Origin: Pseudooceanicola antarcticus
GTDB lineage: Bacteria; Pseudomonadota; Alphaproteobacteria; Rhodobacterales; Rhodobacteraceae
DNA: 64,000 nt
Reading direction: 5' to 3'
NCBI RefSeq assembly: GCF_900215355.1
Contig: NZ_OBEA01000002.1
Coordinates: 434,001 to 498,000 of the forward strand
Part shown: in pieces, positions 52,255-62,669 of the stretch
Layout: every line of letters starts with the position of its first letter
How positions within the stretch are numbered: the stretch's first letter is position 1
The notes under the pieces: generated by a model
Seen by the model: only the letters and a program-made list of their open reading frames with translations
Database searches by the model: none
What the model was told of the DNA's origin: nothing
Program-made: the position numbers and the translations under genes

Positions 52255-52934
52255 GCCAGGACCATCGCAGCAAGGTCGCCGCCGAAAGGCGCGAGAAGAT
52301 GCGCCGCCGCCTCGTCGAGGCGGCGGTGATGGTCTTTGCCGCCAAGCCCCAGGGGGACGTGGTGATCGAGGACGTGGTGGCCCGCGCCGAGGTCTCCCGC
52401 GGGACCTTCTACAAGTATTTCGACAGTCTCGACGAGTTGCTGGTCACGGTGAAGATGGCCATCGGCCACGAGGTGCTGGAGCATCTCGCCGCAAGGGGCC
52501 CGGTCTCGACCGACCCGGCCGAGGCGCTGGCCTATGACATCAAGTCCTTCATCCTCACCGTGCGCCGCTATCGCACCATCGGGCGCTTCTCGGCCAGCCT
52601 GGGGCTGGGACCGGGCGAGCTGATCATCGACATGGTGCCGGACTACATGACCTGGGGCGTCTCCAAGGGCCGCTTCTGCGATACGCCCTGCTGGCTTTTC
52701 GGCACCGTGCTGAAGGCCGGGGTGATCTCGGTGATGCTGCGCATCATGTCCGGAGAGGGCGAGGCCGAGGACAGCAACGAGGCGGTGGCGCTGATCCTGC
52801 GCAGCCTCGGCATCCCGCCCGACGAGGCGCAGCGCCTTTCGGCCACGCCGGGGCAGGAGCTGGAGGCGCCGCCGGGCACGCTCATCGCGCGGGTCGACGA
52901 AATCCGCCGTTCCCAGGGGGAAGTGGCCCACTGA
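52251..52934 (+). CDS. TetR-family regulator of the TriABC-like operon
   Basis: I chose the TTG at 52251, which overlaps the pump stop (TTGA) and has GGAG 7 bp upstream; it starts LSQDHRSKVAAERR. The 227-residue protein has an N-terminal TetR HTH (VVIEDVVARAEVSRGTFYKYFDSLDEL, about residues 37-63). The ligand domain has a fairly high Met and Gly content. Placed at the end of its own target operon, it probably represses the operon from the dyads upstream of the first adaptor gene. Confidence 0.84.
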   Translation: MSQDHRSKVAAERREKMRRRLVEAAVMVFAAKPQGDVVIEDVVARAEVSRGTFYKYFDSLDELLVTVKMAIGHEVLEHLAARGPVSTDPAEALAYDIKSFILTVRRYRTIGRFSASLGLGPGELIIDMVPDYMTWGVSKGRFCDTPCWLFGTVLKAGVISVMLRIMSGEGEAEDSNEAVALILRSLGIPPDEAQRLSATPGQELEAPPGTLIARVDEIRRSQGEVAH

Positions 52935-53079
52935 AGCGGGCCTGTGATTTCGGTTTCTGAATTGGGCTTGCCGGTTTCGGATGCAGCCGCGCGGGGCCAG
53001 GTGACGCACAGGGCAGCTATGCAGTTCAGTTTGTTCATTTTGTATTGAACGGAAGCGACCGGCGTGGCAGGAGGCCGCC

Positions 53080-53553
53080 ATGAGCGAGTCACCGATAGAA
53101 GATTTCATCCAGACGATGGGCCTGATGTGGAGCGCCGACGGCGGCCCCCGCATCGCCGGTCAGATCATGGGCTACCTGCTGCTCGAAGGAGAGCCGCGCA
53201 CCCTGGCGCAGATGTGCGATGCCCTGCAGATCTCCAAGGGGTCGGCCTCGACCAATGCGCGCCTGCTGGAGGCCAAGGGCCTTGCCCGGCGGGTGCATCC
53301 GGTCGGCTCGCGGCAGGATGCCTTCCTGGCCGTACCCCATCCCGGCCCTTCGATGCTGAAGACCGTGGCCCTGCGGCTGCGGCGACAGGCGGACGAGATA
53401 TCAAGGATCAGCGCGCAGTTCCCCGAAGACGAGGGCGCGGCGCAGCAAAGGGTCGTGGATTTCGCGGAATTCTACCGCAAATCCGCGGACTTCATGGACG
53501 AGTGGACCGCCCGGATCGAAAGCGATCGCGGCGACGATCCCAAGGAGAACTGA
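53080..53553 (+). CDS. GbsR/MarR-family transcriptional regulator
   Basis: The 157-residue protein has an AGGAGG ribosome site 5 bp before ATG 53080. It has a winged HTH (RTLAQMCDALQISKGSASTNARLLEAKGLARRV, about residues 44-75) typical of GbsR-like MarR proteins, then a helical dimerisation tail. It is first in an operon with an RND adaptor and pump (3 bp and 2 bp gaps), so it probably controls that pump. Confidence 0.86.
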   Translation: MSESPIEDFIQTMGLMWSADGGPRIAGQIMGYLLLEGEPRTLAQMCDALQISKGSASTNARLLEAKGLARRVHPVGSRQDAFLAVPHPGPSMLKTVALRLRRQADEISRISAQFPEDEGAAQQRVVDFAEFYRKSADFMDEWTARIESDRGDDPKEN

Positions 53554-53555
53554 CG

Positions 53556-54968
53556 ATGGCGAAGAAGGACAAGGCAGCGAAGGCGGGCAAGCCCGCGGAC
53601 GCCGCGCCGACCGAGGCCACACAGGCCGCTGCCGTGCAACCCGAGGACAAGAGCTCTGTCACGACGACGGACAAGACGAAAGACAGCCCCATGTCGCAGA
53701 AAGATCCCTCCAAACCCGATTGGGCGCTGAGCCGCCGCGAGCGCAAGGCCAAGGCCCGCGCCGAGGCAGGCCTGCCGCCGAAGAAGAAGCGCGGCTGGAT
53801 CATCGCCCTGATCCTGGTGCTGCTGCTGCTGGGTGGCGGCTGGTGGTATCAGAATGGCGGCGCCGAGGTGCTGGCCGCGATGCAGTCGGACGAGGCAGAG
53901 GCCGGCGATGAAGCCGCCGCCGTTGCGCCAGAGCCCGAGGCAGAGGCCGCGCAGGACGCGGTCTCCGATCAGGCCATGCAGATCCTTCCGAGCGAGCTGA
54001 CCGAGATCGAGACGATGCGCCTGCGCGAAACCGTGAAGGCCACCGGCGCGCTCTCGCCCTCGCAACAGGCCGCGATCTCGGCCGAGGTCTCGGCGCGGGT
54101 GACCGAGGTGCAGGTGCGCCCCGGTGATCGTGTCGAGGAAGGCGCGCTGCTGGCGCAACTCGATATCGAGGGTCTGACCAACCAACTGGAACAGCAACGG
54201 GCCTCTGCCGAGGCCACCCGCGCGCAGCTGCGCCTGGCCGAGACCCAGCTTGAGCGGACCCGCTCCCTGCTGGGCCGTGGCCTGACGCCCGAGTCGCAGC
54301 TGGACGCCGGTCAGGCCAATGTCGACCAGCTTGCCGCCAGCCTGGCCGCGCAGGAGAAGGGCGTGGCCAATGCCGAAGAGAACCTGGCCCATGCCCGCAT
54401 CACCGCGCCCTTCACCGGCGTCGTGTCCTCGCGCTCGGTCGATCCGGGCTCCTATGTTTCCGTAGGCTCTCCGCTGGTGGCGCTGGTCGATCTGACCGTG
54501 CTGGAGTTCGAGGCCGCCGTGCCCGTGCGCTACACCCCGCGCCTCGCCGCGGGCCAGAAGGTCGAGCTGACGGTGGAAGGTGTGGGCGACCACGGTTTCA
54601 CCGGCACGGTCGACCGCATCGCCCCGGTGGCGATCGAGGGTACGCGTATGCTGCCGGTATATGTCTCCATCGAGAACCCCGACGGGCTGCTGCGCGGTGG
54701 CATGTTCGCCGCCGGTCGCGTCGTGCTGGAAGAGACCGCCGAGGCCATCGGCATTCCTGCCGATGCGCTGCGTGAAGACGATGCGGGCACCTTCGTGCTC
54801 AAGCGCCAGGGCGACCTTGTGGTCCGCCAGGGTGTCGAGGTCGCACGCAGCTGGGAAGGCGGCCGCATGGTCGAGATCGCCTCGGGTCTGGAGCTTGGCG
54901 ACGTGATCGTCTCGCAGCCCCTCGATCAGCTGCGTCCCGATACGCAGATCCTTGTTGTCGGAGAGTAA
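53556..54968 (+). CDS. RND efflux adaptor with a long cytoplasmic N-terminus
   Basis: The start at ATG 53556 follows AAGGAGA by 9 bp. The 470-residue protein has about 75 residues of charged cytoplasmic sequence (ALSRRERKAKARAEAGLPPK; Lys, Asp, Ala and Pro-rich), then a membrane anchor (GWIIALILVLLLLGGGWW, about 81-98). A periplasmic membrane-fusion part (lipoyl ALSPSQQAAISAEVSARV, hairpin, barrel) follows. Typical adaptors begin with a short signal, so this tail is unusual and may tether cytoplasmic factors. It directly precedes the pump gene. Confidence 0.87.
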   Translation: MAKKDKAAKAGKPADAAPTEATQAAAVQPEDKSSVTTTDKTKDSPMSQKDPSKPDWALSRRERKAKARAEAGLPPKKKRGWIIALILVLLLLGGGWWYQNGGAEVLAAMQSDEAEAGDEAAAVAPEPEAEAAQDAVSDQAMQILPSELTEIETMRLRETVKATGALSPSQQAAISAEVSARVTEVQVRPGDRVEEGALLAQLDIEGLTNQLEQQRASAEATRAQLRLAETQLERTRSLLGRGLTPESQLDAGQANVDQLAASLAAQEKGVANAEENLAHARITAPFTGVVSSRSVDPGSYVSVGSPLVALVDLTVLEFEAAVPVRYTPRLAAGQKVELTVEGVGDHGFTGTVDRIAPVAIEGTRMLPVYVSIENPDGLLRGGMFAAGRVVLEETAEAIGIPADALREDDAGTFVLKRQGDLVVRQGVEVARSWEGGRMVEIASGLELGDVIVSQPLDQLRPDTQILVVGE

Positions 54969-54971
54969 CTG

Positions 54972-57900
54972 ATGTTCCTGACCCGCATTTCCGTCGGTCA
55001 GCCGGTCTTTGCCACCATGGTCATGGTGGCAATGCTGGTGATCGGCCTCTTCTCCTACCAGCGGCTGCCGGTCGAGCAGCTGCCCGACGTGGATTTCCCT
55101 GTCGTCGCCGTGGTCACCGCCTATCCGGGCGCCACGCCCGAGGCGGTGGAGAACGACATCATCAAGCCCATCGAGGACGCGGTTTCGACCATCTCGGGGC
55201 TGGATTCCATCGAATCCACGGCCCAGACCAGCGCCTCCTTCGTGCTGATGATCTTCGAGCTGGAAGTCGACAGCGCCACCGCCGCGCAGGAGGTCCGCGA
55301 CAAGCTGGCCCAGATCCAGGGCGATTTCCCCGAGGCTGCCAATGAACCGCAGATCCTGCGCTTCGACCCGAACGAGCTGCCGGTGCTCTCCATCGGCATT
55401 TCCTCCGAGGAGATCTCTCAGGGCAGCCTGACCCGCTTGGCCGATGACGTGATCGCCACCCGGCTGGCCAATATCTCGGGCGTGGGCCGGGCCTCGGTCG
55501 TGGGCGGCCTGCCGCAAGAGGTGCAGGTGCGTATCGACCCCGACCGCCAGGCCGCACTTGGCCTTGGCGTCTCGGAGGTGGTCGCGGCGCTGCAGTCGGA
55601 CAACTCCGACCTGCCCGCGGGCCAGATCACCCAGGGAGATTCGGCGCAGTCGGTGCAGGTGCAGGGCCGTATCCCCGGCCTGCGCGACTTCGAGGATGTC
55701 ATCGTCGCCCGTCGCGGCGGCCAGCCCGTGCGCCTCGGCGACGTGGCCGACATCCGCCTCTCGCTGGCCGAGGAAGAAAGCCTGGCCATGCTCGACGGCA
55801 AGCGCGCGCTGGCAGTGGACGTGGTGAAGACCCAGGGCTCCAACACGGTGGCCGTGGCCGAAGCCGTGCGCCACGAGATCGAGAAGATGTCCGCCGAGAG
55901 CCAGTTCGACGGCGTCAAGCTGGAGGTCATCCGCGACAACGCCAAGCCGGTGGAAGAGAGCTTCCACTCGGTCCAGTCGATGATGATCGAGGGCGCGCTG
56001 CTGGCCACGGCCATCGTCTTCCTGTTCCTCAACTCATGGCGCTCGACGGTGATCACCGGCCTGACCCTGCCGATCTCGATCATCGGCACCATGGCGGTGA
56101 TCTACTTCCTGGGCTTCACGCTGAACATGATGTCGATGATGGCGCTCAGCCTCGCGGTCGGCATCCTGATCGACGATGCCATCGTGGTGCGCGAAAACAT
56201 CATGCGGCACCTGCACATGGGCAAGAGCCACGTGCAGGCGGCGCTGGATGGCACCAACGAGATCGGCCTGGCCGTGCTGGCCACCACCCTTTCCATCGTC
56301 GCGGTCTTTCTGCCCGTGGCCTTCATGGAGGGCATCCTCGGCCGCTTCTTCCTGCAGTTCGGGGTGACCGTCTCTGTCGCGGTGCTGATCTCGCTCTTCG
56401 TTTCGTTCACGCTGGACCCGATGATGTCCTCGGTCTGGTATGACCCTTCGGCGGACCCCAACGTGAAGCGCGGCTTCATCGGCCGCATGATCGGCAAGTT
56501 CGAGCACTTCTTTGAATGGGTGGGGCGCCGCTACGCGGCGCTGCTGCGGATCTGCCTGCGCTGGCGCAAGATGACCCTGCTGGCGGCCCTTCTGGCCTTC
56601 GTGGGTGGCCTGATGACCTTCCCCATGGTCGGCGCGGAATTCGTGCCGCCGGCGGATAACTCCGAGATCCAGATCGAGCTCACCACCCCGGTGGGATCGA
56701 CCATCGAGCGGACCTCGGAGAAGATCACCCAGGTCGACCAGGTCCTGCGCGAGACCTTCCCCGAGATCATCGCCACCTATGCGACGATCAACTCGGGCAC
56801 CACCTCGGGCAGCAACGTGGCGACGATCTACGCCAAGATGACCCCGCCGCTGGAGCGCGAGCGCACGCCCGAGCAGATCAGCGGCCCGGTGCGCGATGCG
56901 CTGAAGTCCATTCCGGGTGCCAAGTACAATGTCGCCTCGGATCCGGGGCTGGGCGGGGTCTCGGCACCGATCCAGGTGAAGATCTTCGGCGACAACCTTG
57001 ATGTGCTGGCGCGCCTGGCCGACGAGCTGCGCGTGTCGATGCAGGAGGTCGAGGGGCTGGTGGACGTGCGCACGTCGCTGGACGATCCGCAGCCCACCGT
57101 GGGTATCAAGATCGACCGCGATGCGGCTTCGGACCTCGGGGTGTCGCTGGGCCAGGTGGCCGGCGCGCTGAACCCGATGCTGGGGGGCTCTACCGTGTCG
57201 GAATGGACCGATACCCAGGGCCGTTCGGTCGACGTGATCGTGCGTCTGCCCGAGAGCTTCCGCGATGACATCACCGCGCTCGGCTCGCTGCCCATCACCA
57301 CTTCCTCGGACGGCACCGGGGTCATCCGTCTCGACCAGCTGGCCGAGATCTCGATGACCGAGGGACCCGGCGAGATCAACCGCGAGGGCCGTCAGCGCTC
57401 TGTCCGCGTCACGGCAAACCTCGATGACGTGAAGGTGGGCGAGGTCACCCCCGCCATCCAGGCCAAGATCGACGCCCTGCCGACGCCTCCGGGCTATCGC
57501 GCCACCATGGGCGGCGACGCCGAGGATATCGCCGAGACCGCCGCTGCGGCGGGTGCGGCGCTGCTGCTGGCGGTGATCTTCATCTACCTGGTGCTGGCCT
57601 CGCAGTTCGGCTCATTCCTGCAACCGCTGGCCATCATGTCCTCGCTGCCGCTGGCACTGATCGGCGTGATGCTGGGCCTGCTGGTCGGAGGATCGACGCT
57701 GAACATGTTCTCGATCATCGGTTTCATCATGCTGATGGGTCTGGTGGTGAAGAACGCGATCCTGCTGGTCGACAATGCCAACCAGCGCGTGCGGGAGGGG
57801 CATCACCTCTTCGATGCGCTGGTCGAGGCGGGCTCGACCCGGTTCCGGCCCATCGTGATGACCACCCTGGCGATGATCTTCGGCATGCTGCCGCTGGCTC

Positions 57901-58073
57901 TGAACCTGCATGGTGGTTCGGGTCAGAACGCGCCCATGGCCCATGCGGTGATCGGCGGCCTGATCTCCTCGTCGTTGCTGACGCTGGTGGTGGTGCCGGT
58001 GATCCTGACCTACATGGACAGCTTCGGACGGCGGGTGTCGCGGCTTTTCCCCAAGGCCCCGGATCACGCCTGA
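54972..58073 (+). CDS. AcrB-type RND efflux pump (HAE-1 family)
   Basis: The 1033-residue pump starts 3 bp after the adaptor gene. It has the family N-terminus (TRISVGQPVFATMVMVAMLV), the proton-relay Asp pair in VGILIDDAIVVRENIMRH near residue 400, two porter domains, and twelve membrane segments. The LMGLVVKNAILLVDNAN helix and MTTLAMIFGMLPLAL helix 10 motifs are standard. It exports hydrophobic compounds or acts on membrane components; the substrate is not determined. A strong hairpin follows. Confidence 0.92.
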   Translation: MFLTRISVGQPVFATMVMVAMLVIGLFSYQRLPVEQLPDVDFPVVAVVTAYPGATPEAVENDIIKPIEDAVSTISGLDSIESTAQTSASFVLMIFELEVDSATAAQEVRDKLAQIQGDFPEAANEPQILRFDPNELPVLSIGISSEEISQGSLTRLADDVIATRLANISGVGRASVVGGLPQEVQVRIDPDRQAALGLGVSEVVAALQSDNSDLPAGQITQGDSAQSVQVQGRIPGLRDFEDVIVARRGGQPVRLGDVADIRLSLAEEESLAMLDGKRALAVDVVKTQGSNTVAVAEAVRHEIEKMSAESQFDGVKLEVIRDNAKPVEESFHSVQSMMIEGALLATAIVFLFLNSWRSTVITGLTLPISIIGTMAVIYFLGFTLNMMSMMALSLAVGILIDDAIVVRENIMRHLHMGKSHVQAALDGTNEIGLAVLATTLSIVAVFLPVAFMEGILGRFFLQFGVTVSVAVLISLFVSFTLDPMMSSVWYDPSADPNVKRGFIGRMIGKFEHFFEWVGRRYAALLRICLRWRKMTLLAALLAFVGGLMTFPMVGAEFVPPADNSEIQIELTTPVGSTIERTSEKITQVDQVLRETFPEIIATYATINSGTTSGSNVATIYAKMTPPLERERTPEQISGPVRDALKSIPGAKYNVASDPGLGGVSAPIQVKIFGDNLDVLARLADELRVSMQEVEGLVDVRTSLDDPQPTVGIKIDRDAASDLGVSLGQVAGALNPMLGGSTVSEWTDTQGRSVDVIVRLPESFRDDITALGSLPITTSSDGTGVIRLDQLAEISMTEGPGEINREGRQRSVRVTANLDDVKVGEVTPAIQAKIDALPTPPGYRATMGGDAEDIAETAAAAGAALLLAVIFIYLVLASQFGSFLQPLAIMSSLPLALIGVMLGLLVGGSTLNMFSIIGFIMLMGLVVKNAILLVDNANQRVREGHHLFDALVEAGSTRFRPIVMTTLAMIFGMLPLALNLHGGSGQNAPMAHAVIGGLISSSLLTLVVVPVILTYMDSFGRRVSRLFPKAPDHA

Positions 58074-58419
58074 ATTAGAGATACGTATATTACGTATGTG
58101 GTATTAAATTTCGGGGCGTCGCCATTGTGGCGGCGCCCCGAAGTGCATTACGGCTATTGGAAAATCAAATTGCAGGGATGGTTCTCGAATGGGTCATCGT
58201 CTAGTAGAGTCTGATTCACGATGAATGGGAGGCGTATCTAATTTAGATAGTGATTTCAGATTATTCTCCTTAAGGGTGTATTTCTATTTTTGCTGTTTAA
58301 ATTATTGAGTCTTCTCTTTTAATACGTGTCGGGCGGTCGGGACGCCGCCTGGGTAGAAAATCCGGTGCAGCGAAATCGAAAGGTTATTGTCCTTTCCTGT
58401 TCCGGATCATGTTGGGGAA
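58074..58419. other. Low-GC intergenic region after the pump operon
   Basis: This 346-bp region contains the pump terminator and long A/T-rich stretches (58081-58110 and 58145-58330), unlike almost all other parts of the window. It has two perfect dyads: ATACGTA-TAT-TACGTAT (58081-58097) and TATCTAA-T-TTAGATA (58235-58249). No gene is evident. It could be a regulatory leader for the small protein gene or the scar of an insertion. Confidence 0.5.
58110..58142 (+). terminator. Terminator of the GbsR-adaptor-pump operon
   Basis: TTCGGGGCGTCGCC (58110-58123) pairs with GGCGGCGCCCCGAA (58129-58142) over 14 bp with one G-U pair and a 5-nt loop. The stem is strong but the tail is not T-rich. Confidence 0.65.
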
Positions 58420-58758
58420 ATGGCAATGAAAGATAACGATTTCGGCGGCGGAGCGCGGGGACGTGACTATCCCTCTTCCATGGACGCCAAAGGGGCCGGT
58501 GGCAGAGGCAGCGGACGCAGGCTGCGGTCGGGCAGCGGGTTCGTCATCGCCCTGATCGCGGGCGGTGTCAGCCTGCTATTGGCGGCAGGGGCCTATCTCG
58601 CGGGTCTTGGACTTGGAGCGGCCATCGTGATCTATCTGCTCGGCTCTCCGTTGCTGGCTCTGGGCCTCGGTCTGCTGCTGCTACGTCCGCGCGAGGACGA
58701 AAATAGCGGCGCGAAGGTGTCCGAGCCGCAGCGTTGCCCAAGGATGCTCCTGCTCTGA
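58420..58758 (+). CDS. Small two-helix membrane protein with Gly-rich N-terminus, function unknown
   Basis: I chose ATG 58420 (alternative ATG 58426, with GGGGAA about 6 bp upstream; a TTG at 58387 is less likely). The 112-residue protein has a Gly/Arg/Ser-rich N-terminus (GGGARGRDYPSSMDAKGAGG) then two adjacent membrane segments (FVIALIAGGVSLLLAAGAYLA and AAIVIYLLGSPLLALGLGLL) and a short tail. I do not recognise a family. It lies downstream of the low-GC region and 88 bp upstream of the double-TetR gene. Confidence 0.6.
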   Translation: MAMKDNDFGGGARGRDYPSSMDAKGAGGRGSGRRLRSGSGFVIALIAGGVSLLLAAGAYLAGLGLGAAIVIYLLGSPLLALGLGLLLLRPREDENSGAKVSEPQRCPRMLLL

Positions 58759-58846
58759 GCGAGGGGGGCTTTCCCACAGGCCCTGCGCTTGCTTCGATCT
58801 CTCCGGGCAGGGATGACACCCCATCCCTGCCTTGCTAGAGTCGGCC

Positions 58847-60094
58847 ATGGACCTGCAAGCGCGCCACGACAAACCCGCCCAGGCGGAGCGGGAAACCGAC
58901 CGCTACCGGCTGAAACGGGACGAAATCGTGGCCGCCGCCGCGCGTCAGATCGCCGAGCGCGGCCTCAAGGGGCTGACGCTGGTCGGCGTGGCCGGCATGG
59001 TCGGGCTCTCGACCAACTCGGTCACCTATTACTTCCGCCGCAAGGAGCTTCTGGCCGAGGCCGCCGTCGAGGACGCGCTGGCCCGCTTTGCCGAGGTGCT
59101 GGCGCCGGACAGCCCGCCCTCGACGCCTCGCGACTACCTGCGCGATGTGCTGGCGCGCAACTTCGCCCTGGCCGCGGCGACCCGGCGCGGAGAGGCGCCG
59201 CCGCTGACTGTCCTGTCCGAAGTGCGCGCCCTCGAGGAACCGGCGCGGACCCGGCTGATCGCCGCGTATTTCGCGCTGGTGGCAAGGGTCTCTCGCCGCT
59301 TCGGAGAGGCCGGCGGCGATGCGCGAGAGAAGGGCCGTGCGGTGGCGCGGGCGCAGCTGCTCTGTGATCTGCTGCACTGGGCACGGACCTGGCTGCGGCT
59401 CTATGCGATCGAGGATTTCCCCAGGGTCGAGGCGCGGCTTTTCGACCTGATGGACCGGGGGCTGGCCCAGCCCGGAGCCCGATGGGCGCCGCCCGAGCTG
59501 CCCTTCGACCAGCGCGAGCCCGCCGTGACGGGCACCAATGTCGAGGCCTACCTGCGGGTCGCCACGCGGCTTGTGAACCTGCGCGGCTACCGTGGGGCCT
59601 CGGTCGAGCGGATCGCGGGCGAGCTGCAATTGTCCAAGGGTTCTTTCTATCACCACCTGAACGGCAAGGACGACCTCGTGCGGGCCTGTTTCGACCGTTC
59701 CTTCAACCGCGTCTCGGCGCGCCAGCATTGCGCCTTCGCGCTTGAGGGCAGCTATTGGGACCGGCTCTGTGGCGCCCTTTCGAGCCTGTTGGAGCTGCAG
59801 GTCCTGGACGAGCAGCCGCTCTTGCGCGACACCGCCCTGCTGGCGCTGCCCGAAGAGATGCGCCGCCATGCGATCAACCGTTCGGACCGGGTGGCGCGGC
59901 GTTTCGCGGGGTTGTTGTCGGACGGGATATCAGAGGGCTCGATCCGGCCCATCGACCCGCTCATTGCCTCGCAATGCCTGATCGGGCTGGTCAATTCGGC
60001 CAGTGACATGGCGCCCCGCAGCCATCGCTGGCCGTCCCGCGCCGCCCTGATCGAGGACTACGCGGGACCGCTGCTGTTCGGCTTCTTCCGCTGA
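58847..60094 (+). CDS. Tandem-TetR transcriptional regulator (two TetR HTH domains in one chain)
   Basis: From ATG 58847 the 415-residue protein carries two TetR units. The first HTH is near residues 25-70 (LTLVGVAGMVGLSTNSVTYY), with a ligand-domain-like helical part to about 205. The second HTH is near 228-275 (ASVERIAGELQLSKGSFYHH), with a second helical part to the end. Usual TetR proteins are about 200 residues and dimeric, so this would be a fused pseudo-dimer or a regulator with two DNA sites. The target is unknown; the small membrane protein gene just upstream and tex downstream are neighbours. Its stop lies right against the tex stop (TGATCA). Confidence 0.85.
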   Translation: MDLQARHDKPAQAERETDRYRLKRDEIVAAAARQIAERGLKGLTLVGVAGMVGLSTNSVTYYFRRKELLAEAAVEDALARFAEVLAPDSPPSTPRDYLRDVLARNFALAAATRRGEAPPLTVLSEVRALEEPARTRLIAAYFALVARVSRRFGEAGGDAREKGRAVARAQLLCDLLHWARTWLRLYAIEDFPRVEARLFDLMDRGLAQPGARWAPPELPFDQREPAVTGTNVEAYLRVATRLVNLRGYRGASVERIAGELQLSKGSFYHHLNGKDDLVRACFDRSFNRVSARQHCAFALEGSYWDRLCGALSSLLELQVLDEQPLLRDTALLALPEEMRRHAINRSDRVARRFAGLLSDGISEGSIRPIDPLIASQCLIGLVNSASDMAPRSHRWPSRAALIEDYAGPLLFGFFR

Positions 60095-62461
<2,367 letters not shown>

Positions 62462-62669
62462 GAGAAACCTCTTCTGCTCGGGAGGTTCTTCTTAGCCCCG
62501 CCGGCCCGCCCCGCCAAGTGCCGCCCGCCGCCCCGGCGGAGCTGTGCTGAGCCTTCAGGCAGATCGCACACAGGGAGCCCGGCGCGGCTTCCCCTGCGGC
62601 ACAAATATTTGCATGGTCGGGGCAAAGCGTGAAAGCGTGGGGCAATAGCAATTTCCAGAAGGCGGACAG

